9,728 nucleotides of DNA from an uncultured Anaerolineaceae bacterium (GCA_937907495.1 CALESS010000371.1:1-9728), one strand, 5' to 3'. Positions 1 to 6,517 are shown, counted from the first letter of the stretch. The notes: generated by a model not told the origin, from the sequence alone. Numbers and translations: made by a program.

Positions 1-28
1 TCCAAAATGACGTACCATTGATTGCGGA

Positions 29-1438
29 TCATAAAACCTCTTGGTTCATTGAATTCCTGGCGGCAGCATAGGCCGCCAGCGTACGCTGCCGGGCCTGGGA
101 GTGATCCACCAGCGGGAGGGGATAATCTGTTCCGGGTCGGAATTTGATTATACTCGCCTCCCGCGCGGGGATCAACCAGGGTGTATAAACAAATTGATCC
201 GGCAGCTCCGCCAACTCCGGCAGCCAGCGCCGGATGTAAGCACCCTGCGGGTCAAACTTTTGGCCGTGGGTGATGGGATTGAAGATGCGGAAATAAGGTG
301 CGGCATCCGTTCCGGTGCCGGCTGCCCATTGCCAACCGCCATTGTTGGCTGCCGGGTCGCCATCCACCAGCCAACGCATAAACCAGCGCTCCCCGGCCTG
401 CCAGTTAATCAGCAGATCCTTCACCAGGAAGGAAGCCGTGATCATGCGTGCCCGGTTGTGCATCCAACCTAGGCTGATCAACTGGCGCATGGCGGCATCC
501 ACCACCGGGTAACCCGTGCGCCCCTCCTGCCAGGCTCTCAATTCATCGGTAGCCTCGCGCCATTGGATATTGCGCATGGAGGGGCGGAATGCGCCCTGCA
601 AAACATGCGGGAAATGATAGAGAATGCTCTGATAAAACTCACGCCAGATCAGCTCGGAAAGGAAGGTCTCGGCTCCGCGGCGCGCTTCCCCATCAGCCTG
701 GCTGGCGGCTTGCAACGCACCCTGCACCGCCCGGCGGGGCGAGAGCATGCCAAAGCGCAGGTAGGGCGAAAGCAGGGATGTGCCTTCGAGATCCAGGCGG
801 TTGCGGTCTGCCGCGTAAGTCTGCACGGGGCCAGTCAAAAACACTCCCAGCCGGCGTTCGGCTTCGGCCTCTCCGGGAGGAAAAGCAGGGGGCGTTGGCA
901 ACCCCGGCAGGGGTTCGGAAGGGAGGGCAGGGTCTGTTGAGAATGAGATTTCATCCAAACGCAAATGGAGCGGAGCAGACAGCGGCAGAGCCTTCCAGGC
1001 CCGGCTGAAGGGTGTGAAGATGGTGTAGGGGGTGCCATCCGGTTTGTGAACCGCGGCCGGGGGCTGTACCGAAGCGCCGGTCACCAGGTGCAATGGCAGC
1101 AGGCGGGCAATTTCCGCATCCCGGCGGCGGGCGTAGGGGCTGTAATCTTCCTCGGCGAAGAACGCTGCCCCCCCGGTTTCAACAGCCAGTTTTTGCAGTT
1201 CGGCAAGCGGCTGGCCGCGGCGCAGGATGAGACGTGCCCCCAGGCGGGCCAGGGCGTTACCCAGGTCCTGCAAACCGCCGAAGAGAAAGGCCTGGCGGGC
1301 AGGGGCATGAGGAGCCAGCAGCATCGGGTCAAGGATGAAAACCGGCAGCACCGGCAGGCCGCTGCGGGCAGCCGCCAGCAGGGCCGGGTTATCTTGCAGC
1401 CGCAAATCGCGGCGAATCCACCAGATGGCGAGGGTCAT
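29..1438 (-). CDS. phrB: Class I CPD (cyclobutane pyrimidine dimer) DNA photolyase
   Basis: Light-driven flavoenzyme that splits UV-induced cyclobutane pyrimidine dimers. The 469-aa length is almost that of E. coli PhrB (472 aa), so the gene looks complete. Residues 1-130 form the N-terminal antenna-cofactor (photolyase) domain beginning with WWIRRDLRLQDNPAL. The C-terminal FAD domain carries SELIWREFY (261-269), TGYPVVDAAMRQL (308-320), WMHNRARMITASFLVKD (325-341) and NNGGWQWAAGTGTDAAPYF (365-383), all hallmark CPD photolyase blocks. Aligned by eye with E. coli, the electron-transfer Trp triad (W382/W359/W306) is present as W369/W346/W293, so the enzyme should be photoreducible. The ATG at 1438 gives the conserved N-terminus; the ribosome site is weak (CGGA). 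Transcription probably starts near 1652, giving a structured leader with a small ORF. No terminator is visible in the 28 bases left after the stop. Function is near certain; the nature of the antenna cofactor (MTHF or 8-HDF) cannot be read by eye. Confidence 0.96.
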   Translation of the reverse strand: MTLAIWWIRRDLRLQDNPALLAAARSGLPVLPVFILDPMLLAPHAPARQAFLFGGLQDLGNALARLGARLILRRGQPLAELQKLAVETGGAAFFAEEDYSPYARRRDAEIARLLPLHLVTGASVQPPAAVHKPDGTPYTIFTPFSRAWKALPLSAPLHLRLDEISFSTDPALPSEPLPGLPTPPAFPPGEAEAERRLGVFLTGPVQTYAADRNRLDLEGTSLLSPYLRFGMLSPRRAVQGALQAASQADGEARRGAETFLSELIWREFYQSILYHFPHVLQGAFRPSMRNIQWREATDELRAWQEGRTGYPVVDAAMRQLISLGWMHNRARMITASFLVKDLLINWQAGERWFMRWLVDGDPAANNGGWQWAAGTGTDAAPYFRIFNPITHGQKFDPQGAYIRRWLPELAELPDQFVYTPWLIPAREASIIKFRPGTDYPLPLVDHSQARQRTLAAYAAARNSMNQEVL

Positions 1439-1487
1439 ATTTTATCCGTTTGCGGGGGGTTGGCGAGGAAAACGCGTTGGAACCAGA

Positions 1488-1509
1488 GAGCCGCCCTTGC
1501 GGGCGGCTC
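1488..1509 (-). terminator. GC-rich hairpin with GCAA loop in photolyase leader (possible attenuator)
   Basis: A perfect 9-bp inverted repeat, GAGCCGCCC (1488-1496) and GGGCGGCTC (1501-1509), encloses four bases. Read on the minus strand the loop is GCAA, a stable GNRA-type tetraloop. The bases that follow on that strand (TCTCTGGTTCC) are only partly U-rich, so it is a weak intrinsic terminator at best. It lies between the leader peptide and the photolyase start, the place an attenuator terminator would occupy. It could equally be a simple stabilising hairpin. Confidence 0.5.
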
Positions 1510-1517
1510 CGGTTTTG

Positions 1518-1567
1518 GGCGCTGCGGTAGTCCTCTACAGAACTACGAGGAGGGATACCGCAGCGCC
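1518..1567 (-). promoter_or_regulatory. Long 12+5 bp RNA hairpin overlapping the leader peptide stop
   Basis: A perfect 12-bp inverted repeat, GGCGCTGCGGTA (1518-1529) and TACCGCAGCGCC (1556-1567), encloses 26 bases. Inside it is a second stem, TCCTC (1531-1535) with GAGGA (1547-1551). On the minus-strand transcript the upstream arm is codons 9-12 of the leader peptide and the stop codon lies in the terminal loop. A ribosome translating or stalled on the leader would therefore melt or block this hairpin. The Leu codons that form the inner stem (CCTCCTC, 1547-1553) are also perfectly complementary over 7 bases to the leader's own Shine-Dalgarno (GAGGAGG, 1603-1609), so two exclusive folds exist. 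Pairings are read directly; regulation is inferred. Confidence 0.6.
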
Positions 1568-1591
1568 ACTTTGGTAACTACTGTCATTCAT
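1535..1591 (-). CDS. 18-aa leader peptide with Leu/Val-rich C-terminus, upstream of photolyase
   Basis: Small ORF reading MNDSSYQSGAAVSLLVVL then TAG. It is preceded by AGAGGAGGTGAT (1599-1610), essentially a full-length match to the 16S anti-Shine-Dalgarno, with 11 bases between GGAGG and the ATG. That is the strongest ribosome site in the window. Six of its last seven residues are Val or Leu (V-S-L-L-V-V-L), the composition of leader peptides that control branched-chain amino-acid operons by attenuation. The coding region is interlocked with the 1518-1567 hairpin. The next gene is a photolyase, which does not fit amino-acid control, so the trigger is unknown; it may be a reused or relic attenuator or respond to general translation state. 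An in-frame ATG upstream (1615-1613) would add eight codons but overlaps the ribosome site and is less likely. Confidence 0.55.
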   Translation of the reverse strand: MNDSSYQSGAAVSLLVVL

Positions 1592-1658
1592 TGCGGCAAT
1601 CACCTCCTCTTCCATAAGGATGGCATTTTGGGACTGCGCCCCCCCGCAGATTGAGAAT

Positions 1659-1687
1659 AGTATGGCAGATTTGCCAGCAATTGTCAA
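1659..1687 (-). promoter_or_regulatory. Sigma70-type promoter for the leader-photolyase transcript
   Basis: On the minus strand a perfect -35 TTGACA (1682-1687) is followed after exactly 17 bases by CATACT (1659-1664), with overlapping TACTAT (1657-1662). Transcription should begin near 1652, about 60 bases before the leader peptide ATG. The spacer contains a TGGCA-N4-TGCCA inverted repeat (1663-1676), placed where a repressor could block RNA polymerase; this operator is only a candidate. The promoter starts about 35 bases after the DUF3048 stop, so the photolyase does not depend on that gene's transcript. Confidence 0.7.
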
Positions 1688-1722
1688 GTGATTCCGAACT
1701 AAGATTTTTCTCACCCACATTG

Positions 1723-2934
1723 CTAGGGCATAACGTTCCGGAAGTACATGCCGCCTTCCTTCAACTCGGCGGTGGAGAACTGGGCGATCACCTCGAACCA
1801 GGTTTTGCCAGGTTTGAAGGGGAAGGGATTTCCCTCGGCATCCACCAGGCTCAGCACATCCTCTCCCCGCAGGCGCTGCCAGCGGACGTTGTAAATCTGT
1901 CCATCGCGGGCGATGTAGGCGTTGCCCTGACCAAGCAACGTCATATCCACCACCTCGCTGATGCCGTCTTTCACCACCCAATTATGTTCCACAAAGAGCA
2001 CTACCACGTTCTCCACCGCAATCTGTTCCCCGGTGTTGCGGTCCAACAGGGGCGAGTAGACCTCGTTGAGGCCCGAGAAGTCGTTTTGCGTATCCGCAAA
2101 GCGCAGGTACCTGCCGCTGGCGGGGTCGTAATCCCAGCGATTGTAGATGGCGCCGGAAAAGCGGGCGTACAGGGTGGAGCCAGGGGCCCCATCCGCCGGC
2201 GCTTTCTGGTCGAAATACATTCCATCCAGGTTTTGCCGGGTGTCATCCAATTTGCGGGAGGCGACATAGGATGAGAATTTGGAGGTATCCAGCACCAGGT
2301 AATTGTAGGTGTTGGGTTCCACCCTGCACAACGGCGGACAAGATTTGGCCTGTTCCAGGATCAGCCGGTCAGAAAACTCCGAATTTACCAGGCGGTTGTA
2401 AACGCCCTCGTAGGCGCTGCCAAAGACAAAAAATGCCTTGTAGCCGCGGATGAAATTGACATCAATAAAGCGGGCGGAACGGATGGGACCGGCCTGGGGG
2501 GCATCTTCGCCATAATAAATGGCGGCAAACCGGGTCGTGCCAAATTCGGTGTAATACTCGTAAACCAGGTCCGCCGAGGAAACGCCCCACTGCGGGCGGC
2601 TTTCGCGCGGCAGGTTTTGGATTTTGACGATAATAGGCCGCCGATCCAGCCGGGTGGGGTCAGCCACTTTCAAGCCCGTGAGGGGATTGACCCCCGGCGG
2701 GAAATCGGCAGGCCCCATGCTCTGGGGCGGCGTGGCGGTGATCGTCGGTGTGGCGGTGGGCGGCAGCGGAGTGGCGCTGGGCGGCAGTGGGGTGGGGGTA
2801 TCCGTTACCGGCTGAAAGGCGGTCGGTGGGATGGTGGTCTGGGTGGGAAGCGGAGTTGCCGTGGCAGCAGGCTGCAAAATGGAGCAGCCAGTGAGTGTGC
2901 CCAGGAGAATCAATACGAGAAAGGTTCGTTTCAT
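1723..2934 (-). CDS. DUF3048 (YerB-like) lipoprotein
   Basis: Predicted extracytoplasmic lipoprotein of the DUF3048 family (Bacillus YerB type), function unknown. Residues 1-17 are a lipoprotein signal: MKR, hydrophobic core, lipobox LTGC with Cys17 as the lipidated residue. Residues about 22-72 are a Thr/Pro-rich low-complexity tether. The N-terminal DUF3048 domain (about 83-225) begins with the family signature NPLTGL and contains GPIRSARFIDV (149-159). The C-terminal domain (about 250-392) has YDPASGRYLR (269-278), a V-E-N-V-V-V-L strand (307-313) and PGKTWFEV (375-382). A CPPLC pair (199-203) could form a disulfide outside the cell. The ATG is preceded by AAGGA (2941-2945) with 6-base spacing. 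No terminator is seen after the stop; the photolyase promoter begins almost at once. Family assignment is firm, biochemical role is not known. Confidence 0.92.
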   Translation of the reverse strand: MKRTFLVLILLGTLTGCSILQPAATATPLPTQTTIPPTAFQPVTDTPTPLPPSATPLPPTATPTITATPPQSMGPADFPPGVNPLTGLKVADPTRLDRRPIIVKIQNLPRESRPQWGVSSADLVYEYYTEFGTTRFAAIYYGEDAPQAGPIRSARFIDVNFIRGYKAFFVFGSAYEGVYNRLVNSEFSDRLILEQAKSCPPLCRVEPNTYNYLVLDTSKFSSYVASRKLDDTRQNLDGMYFDQKAPADGAPGSTLYARFSGAIYNRWDYDPASGRYLRFADTQNDFSGLNEVYSPLLDRNTGEQIAVENVVVLFVEHNWVVKDGISEVVDMTLLGQGNAYIARDGQIYNVRWQRLRGEDVLSLVDAEGNPFPFKPGKTWFEVIAQFSTAELKEGGMYFRNVMP

Positions 2935-3030
2935 GGGTCGTCCTTGGTTAACTGGGCAGGCGGTGCAAAGAATAACCCAATGCTTTCAGCCCATTGCTGT
3001 GTCCCGCTCTGCCAGATGGCTTGGAATTTC

Positions 3031-3059
3031 AACGGCCCAACCGCAGCGGTCTGGCCGTT
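3031..3059. repeat. 29-bp interrupted palindrome (two-tier hairpin)
   Basis: AACGGCC (3031-3037) pairs with GGCCGTT (3053-3059). After a symmetric 2x2 internal loop, ACCG (3040-3043) pairs with CGGT (3047-3050) around CAG. Neither strand has a following U-run, so it is not an intrinsic terminator. On the minus strand it would lie in the DUF3048 5' leader, downstream of the -10 at 3080-3085. It could be an RNA leader element or a DNA operator. Confidence 0.5.
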
Positions 3060-3079
3060 ATTGGTATCTTCAAAGGGTC

Positions 3080-3108
3080 ATCATACCGCAAACCGGAAGA
3101 AAAAGAAA
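3080..3108 (-). promoter_or_regulatory. Candidate DUF3048 promoter
   Basis: A good -10 TATGAT (3080-3085, minus strand) lies 17 bases from a poor -35 TTTCTT (3103-3108) in a pyrimidine-rich tract on that strand. It would give a leader of about 140 bases containing the 3031-3059 hairpin. Only the -10 is convincing. Confidence 0.35.
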
Positions 3109-3244
3109 GAAAAAAGATTCGCCTGCTGCAAACGGCACCACACGCCCGGCTCGGGCATTCGCCGCGCTTGCCCCCTGGAATGTGCCCGCAGAGATGAATC
3201 AGCCATGACGCGGGTGGTGAGCAGAAATTTCAACAGGGCTGCTC

Positions 3245-3273
3245 TGGGTAATCTCTCCGAATGTGGATATAAT
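3245..3273 (+). promoter_or_regulatory. Promoter of the DUF2085 gene (perfect -10, leaderless spacing)
   Basis: TATAAT at 3268-3273 is a perfect -10; the -35 at 17-base spacing is weak (TGGGTA, 3245-3250). A start point 7-8 bases downstream falls at 3280-3281, on the A of the ATG at 3281. No Shine-Dalgarno precedes any candidate start, so the mRNA may be leaderless. Confidence 0.55.
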
Positions 3274-3280
3274 CATGCTT

Positions 3281-4078
3281 ATGTCCACGCGCTGGAAACG
3301 CCTCTTGATCCTTCTGGTCCCCGTGGCCGCGGCGGTGCTTTTATTCACCTGGCTGACCCTCACCCCGGCGGGTTTGCTGGGCAAGATGGATGCCATCGGC
3401 TACGCCGTCTGCCACCGAATTGACGCCCGTTCGTTCCACCTGGGCGAACGACAGATCCCACTGTGTGCCCGCTGTTCCGGCATGTACCTGGGTGCCCTGT
3501 TGGCTGTGTTCTTCCAATTACCGCTGGCACCCCGCTCCGGATTGCCGACCCGCAAAGTGGCCCTGGTGTTACTGGTCTTCCTGGTGGCTTTTGGAGTGGA
3601 TGGCATTAACTCCTACCTGCAAATCATCCCCAATGCTCCCCGGCTCTATGAAGCCAGTAATCCGCTGCGCCTGCTGACCGGCAGTATGCTGGGGGTGGGG
3701 TTGATGGCTGTCTTACTGCCGACCTTCCGCCAGGTAGTGTGGGCGGAGCCTGACCCGGCGCCGGTATTACACTCCTGGAAACAGGTGGCGGGGTTAATCA
3801 GCCTGGCGCTGCTGATTGACCTGCTGGTACTGTGGGAGAACCCGCTCTTGCTCTATCCACTTGCGATCCTCAGCACACTGACTGTCCCCCTCATCCTGGG
3901 CATGGTTTACACCATTTTACTGATCAGTCTGCTGAAACGGGAAAATACCTTCCGCCATTGGCGGGACCTGTGGTGGATCCTGATTGCCGGCGGCGGGATG
4001 GCCCTGCTGCAATTAGCGCTGGTGGATTGGCTGCGCTATGCACTGACCGGCACCTGGGGAGGTTTTTTCAGCGGTTAA
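3281..4078 (+). CDS. DUF2085 integral membrane protein
   Basis: Polytopic membrane protein of the DUF2085 family, biochemical role unknown. From the chosen start it has 265 residues. A short basic N-terminus (MSTRWKR) leads into membrane segments at about 8-26, 66-80, 93-108, 131-147, 168-186, 195-217 and 230-250. The family signature spans residues 44-71: CH at 44-45, RSF at 50-52, QIPLCARCSGMYLG at 58-71. It gives a Cys-His plus CxxC set near the first loop that could bind a metal or form a disulfide. Further family-like residues are VDGINSYLQ (106-114). Alternative ATGs at 3263 and 3275 are in frame, but the -10 at 3268-3273 excludes the first and favours 3281. The gene converges on the MFS gene with 33 bases between stops and no clear terminator. 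Confidence 0.88.
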   Translation: MSTRWKRLLILLVPVAAAVLLFTWLTLTPAGLLGKMDAIGYAVCHRIDARSFHLGERQIPLCARCSGMYLGALLAVFFQLPLAPRSGLPTRKVALVLLVFLVAFGVDGINSYLQIIPNAPRLYEASNPLRLLTGSMLGVGLMAVLLPTFRQVVWAEPDPAPVLHSWKQVAGLISLALLIDLLVLWENPLLLYPLAILSTLTVPLILGMVYTILLISLLKRENTFRHWRDLWWILIAGGGMALLQLALVDWLRYALTGTWGGFFSG

Positions 4079-4111
4079 TCGCCGGGGATGAACGCTCAAA
4101 ATTCGGGCAGG

Positions 4112-5353
4112 TTACTTCCTCAGCGGCTCGCGTACCCAGGCGGCAAATAACAACCCCGCCAGCACAGCCAGGGCCGCCCCGAAAAAGAAAGGTGCAGAAG
4201 GGCCAAAGCCCGGCCAACCGCCAATGCCCTGCCAGAGAACCCCCGCAATCGCCGAAGCCGGAAAAGCTGCAATTCCCAGGGAGGCCGCATACAAGCCATA
4301 GGCGGTGCCGCGTTTTTCATCGGGCACCAGGTCAGCAATGATGGCCTTACCTGCCCCAGCCGTGAGGGCATAATAAATTCCATACAGGCCAAACAGAATC
4401 CAGACATTTGTGCCGGTTTTGGAAAATGCAAAACCGAGGTAGATCAAGCCATACGTCAGCCAGCCGATGAGGATCAGTTTGCGGCGGCCAATGCGGTCGG
4501 AAAGACCGCCCGCCGGGCCGGAGAGGATGGCGTAGACGGCGTTGAAGGTCATCAACATAAAGATGACCTGGAGAATGCTCAGGCCGCGCTCTTTCGCAAG
4601 CAGGATGATGAAGGCATCCGAGGAATTGCCCAGGGTGAAGATGATGGATACCACCAGGTAGAGGATGAAACGCCGGTCCAGGCCTTTGAAGCTGAGCAGC
4701 ACGCTTTCTGATTTCTTTTTGGGAGCCACTTCCTGCCCGACCAGGCCCAGCACCAGCACCGCCAGCCCCGCCGGCAGGATGCTGACCAGCACCGCCACCT
4801 GGAAAGTACGGGCCGAGAGTACTTCCGGGTTGGTCTGGGTGAGCCAGATCACCAGCGCGGCGACCGCCAGGCCAAGGAAAGCTCCCGCCGTATCCCCTGC
4901 CCGTTGCACGCCAAACCCCAACCCGCGGTTCTTTTCATTTACACTGCCCGCCAACATGGCATCTCGTGGGGATGTGCGTATTCCCTTGCCCAGCCGATCC
5001 GCGATGCGCACCCCCAGGATGCCCCCCCAGCCGAGAAATTGAGCAAAATAGAGGAAGGGCTTGGAAAGCGCTGATAGGCCATAGCCGATGACCGCCAATC
5101 CTTTCCGCTTGCCCAACCGGTCCGAGAGGGCACCGGAGAAGATTTTCATCAGGCTGGCGGTGGTTTCCGCCAGGCCCTCAATCAGCCCAACCACAGCCGT
5201 CCCGGCCTGCAGGACGCTGGTCAGGAACAGTGGGATCAGGTTGATAATCATTTCGGAGGAAATATCTGTGAGGAAGGATGTGACTGTGAGCACCCAGATA
5301 TTGCGATGGAGACCGCGCAGGCCGGCTTTGTTTTTGGATGAGGCTTCTGGCAT
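4112..5353 (-). CDS. Major facilitator superfamily (MFS) transporter
   Basis: A 413-aa, probably 12-helix secondary transporter of the inner membrane; substrate unknown. The MFS loop 2-3 motif A is present in both halves: SGALSDRLGKRK (73-84) and GGLSDRIGRRK (282-292), the internal duplication typical of the fold. A charged ADRLGKGIRTSPRDAML block (118-134) between helices 4 and 5 marks a subgroup of uncharacterised bacterial MFS proteins. A charged central loop at about 206-228 (VAPKKKSES...) separates the halves. Length is normal. The ATG at 5353 has a modest AGGTG about 10 bases upstream. The gene stands alone between a convergent DUF2085 gene and a divergent lipoprotein gene, so context gives no substrate. 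Efflux is a common role for this fold but cannot be claimed here. Confidence 0.9.
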   Translation of the reverse strand: MPEASSKNKAGLRGLHRNIWVLTVTSFLTDISSEMIINLIPLFLTSVLQAGTAVVGLIEGLAETTASLMKIFSGALSDRLGKRKGLAVIGYGLSALSKPFLYFAQFLGWGGILGVRIADRLGKGIRTSPRDAMLAGSVNEKNRGLGFGVQRAGDTAGAFLGLAVAALVIWLTQTNPEVLSARTFQVAVLVSILPAGLAVLVLGLVGQEVAPKKKSESVLLSFKGLDRRFILYLVVSIIFTLGNSSDAFIILLAKERGLSILQVIFMLMTFNAVYAILSGPAGGLSDRIGRRKLILIGWLTYGLIYLGFAFSKTGTNVWILFGLYGIYYALTAGAGKAIIADLVPDEKRGTAYGLYAASLGIAAFPASAIAGVLWQGIGGWPGFGPSAPFFFGAALAVLAGLLFAAWVREPLRK

Positions 5354-5451
5354 GATATTTGCACCTGATGAGGAATGGGATATCCATCTACTTTACACCC
5401 ATTTGAGGAGGTTGACCAGTTCCTTTTCTAAATTTCGGGGTGAATTTCATA

Positions 5452-5470
5452 CCCAATTGGAACCAATGGG
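5452..5470. promoter_or_regulatory. Inverted repeat in the MFS/lipoprotein divergent intergenic region
   Basis: CCCAATTGG (5452-5460) and CCAATGGG (5463-5470) form an 8-bp inverted repeat with one unpaired A, spaced by AA. It sits between two divergent genes, about 20 bases upstream of the plus-strand -35, a plausible operator position. No regulator is identified. Confidence 0.35.
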
Positions 5471-5490
5471 ATTTAAATAGCGTCTTTGTA

Positions 5491-5518
5491 TTGCATCTAA
5501 ACATAAAGGCTCTATAAT
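5491..5518 (+). promoter_or_regulatory. Promoter of the CBM9-like lipoprotein gene
   Basis: A perfect -10 TATAAT (5513-5518) follows a partial -35 TTGCAT (5491-5496) at 16-base spacing. Transcription should begin near 5525, giving a short leader with AGGAGG (5538-5543) five bases before the ATG at 5549. Confidence 0.65.
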
Positions 5519-5548
5519 GTGAGTAACAGGATTAATCAGGAGGTCCGA

Positions 5549-6517
5549 ATGAAGAAGATGATTTACGCCCTTATGGCGGCCATGCTTTTGGTTGGAATGT
5601 CTGCTGGCTGCAACCTCAGCGCCTCACAGGAGCCAACCGATATTGTATTCCCCACCCCGAACCTGACGATGACTGCCCTGTTCGCCCCGGTGGAGACCCA
5701 GGTGAATACCCTTCCCGCCCCGGTTGTGGTCACCCCCACAACGGCCATGGCGGATACCCAGGCACCACCTGCCACCGCCCTGCCTACTGCCCTGCCCACA
5801 CAGGCCCTGCCGACTGTAGCAGTCAAGACCAGCACGCCGATGCTGCCGACTGCCACACTCATCAAGCCCACCAACACCACCCCGCCTACCGCCACACCCA
5901 AACCCGTGGTGACTGTGTATGGTACGTTCTTCACCAGCTCACCCACCATTAACGGAGATTGGGCGGAGTGGAATGGCACCCAATACCCGATGGATAACAT
6001 CGTGTATGGCGGCGGTAACTGGAGCGGCACCGCGGATTTGGAGGCTTCCTTCCAGATTGGCTGGGATGCCACTTATCTCTACATCGCCAGCAAAGTCCAT
6101 GATGATGTCTACGTCCAACGCGCCACTGCAGAAACCATCTTCAAGGGTGACAGCCTAGAAATCCTCATCTACAACACTTCCAACAATCAGATTTACCAGA
6201 TCGGTTGGACGGCAGGCGGCGGTTCTGTGGGTGACAGTTTTGAATCTTATCGCTGGTTCCCCACCAGCAAAGCCGGCAAGCTGTATAACGTAATGACTGG
6301 CGCCCGCGGCAGCGAAGGAATGTACCGCGTGGAAGTTGCCATTCCCTGGAGCGACCTGGATATCACCCCGGCCAACGGAGCCACCTACCGCTTCGCCGTT
6401 TCCGTCTCGGATAATGATGATCTCACCACCAACAAGCAGCAAACCATGATGTCCAATTCGCCTGACCGCACCCTGTTGGATGTCTACTCCTGGGGCTACC
6501 TGGTCCTGAAAAAGTAA
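5549..6517 (+). CDS. Lipoprotein with C-terminal CBM9/DOMON-like sugar-binding domain
   Basis: Predicted surface lipoprotein of 322 aa. The start at 5549 is fixed by AGGAGG with 5-base spacing; an in-frame ATG at 5519 overlaps the promoter -10 and is rejected. Residues 1-21 are a signal peptide ending MSAGC with Cys21 as the likely lipidation site, though Ser at -3 is less usual. Residues about 30-120 are a Thr/Pro/Ala-rich flexible tether. Residues about 121-320 match the family 9 carbohydrate-binding / DOMON-like beta-sandwich by pattern: INGDWAEW (134-141), TADLEASFQIGWDATYLYIA (161-180), VHDDVYVQ (183-190), FKGDSLEILI (198-207), MYRVEVAIPWSDL (258-270) and the closing YSWGYLVL. In other proteins this domain binds xylan or other sugars or is a cytochrome-type sensor fold; no catalytic module is attached here. 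A glycan-binding or surface-attachment role is inferred. A strong terminator follows. Confidence 0.85.
   Translation: MKKMIYALMAAMLLVGMSAGCNLSASQEPTDIVFPTPNLTMTALFAPVETQVNTLPAPVVVTPTTAMADTQAPPATALPTALPTQALPTVAVKTSTPMLPTATLIKPTNTTPPTATPKPVVTVYGTFFTSSPTINGDWAEWNGTQYPMDNIVYGGGNWSGTADLEASFQIGWDATYLYIASKVHDDVYVQRATAETIFKGDSLEILIYNTSNNQIYQIGWTAGGGSVGDSFESYRWFPTSKAGKLYNVMTGARGSEGMYRVEVAIPWSDLDITPANGATYRFAVSVSDNDDLTTNKQQTMMSNSPDRTLLDVYSWGYLVLKK

Larger units (their letters stand above)
2935..3280. other. Divergent intergenic region with palindromes and a polypurine tract
   Basis: The 346 bases lie between the divergent DUF3048 and DUF2085 genes. They hold candidate promoters facing each way (minus -10 at 3080-3085, plus -10 at 3268-3273), a large interrupted palindrome (3031-3059), smaller inverted repeats CAATG/CATTG (2978-2982, 2992-2996) and GCCCG-GCT-CGGGC (3144-3156), and a polypurine run (3094-3117) of G and A only on the plus strand. 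No convincing coding sequence is present: long frames across it run antisense into DUF3048 and lack family resemblance. Confidence 0.7.

Noticed and set aside
1488..1567. Firm call of an ilv/leu attenuator
   Set aside because: The leader peptide composition fits, but the next gene is a photolyase, the last hairpin lacks a good U-run and no clear antiterminator pairing was found. Kept as a hypothesis only.
965..1654. 229-aa plus-strand open frame
   Set aside because: It runs antisense to the photolyase coding region and its leader. Its sequence is Gln/Gly/Arg-rich without domain resemblance, while the opposite strand encodes a full photolyase.
1535..1981. 148-aa minus-strand frame containing the leader peptide
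   Set aside because: The upstream part overlaps the DUF3048 C-terminus in another frame and crosses the photolyase promoter. The strong ribosome site and promoter indicate that only the last 18 codons are translated.
2736..2812. GC-rich near-repeats (ggcggcag-type units) as a tandem repeat or CRISPR-like array
   Set aside because: These are the reverse of Pro/Thr/Ala codon runs in the DUF3048 tether. There are no uniform repeats or spacers.
2617..3423. 268-aa plus-strand open frame across the DUF3048 5' end and intergenic region
   Set aside because: It is antisense to the DUF3048 lipoprotein tether and overlaps the DUF2085 start in another frame. Composition is low-complexity Gly/Arg and no ribosome site fits.
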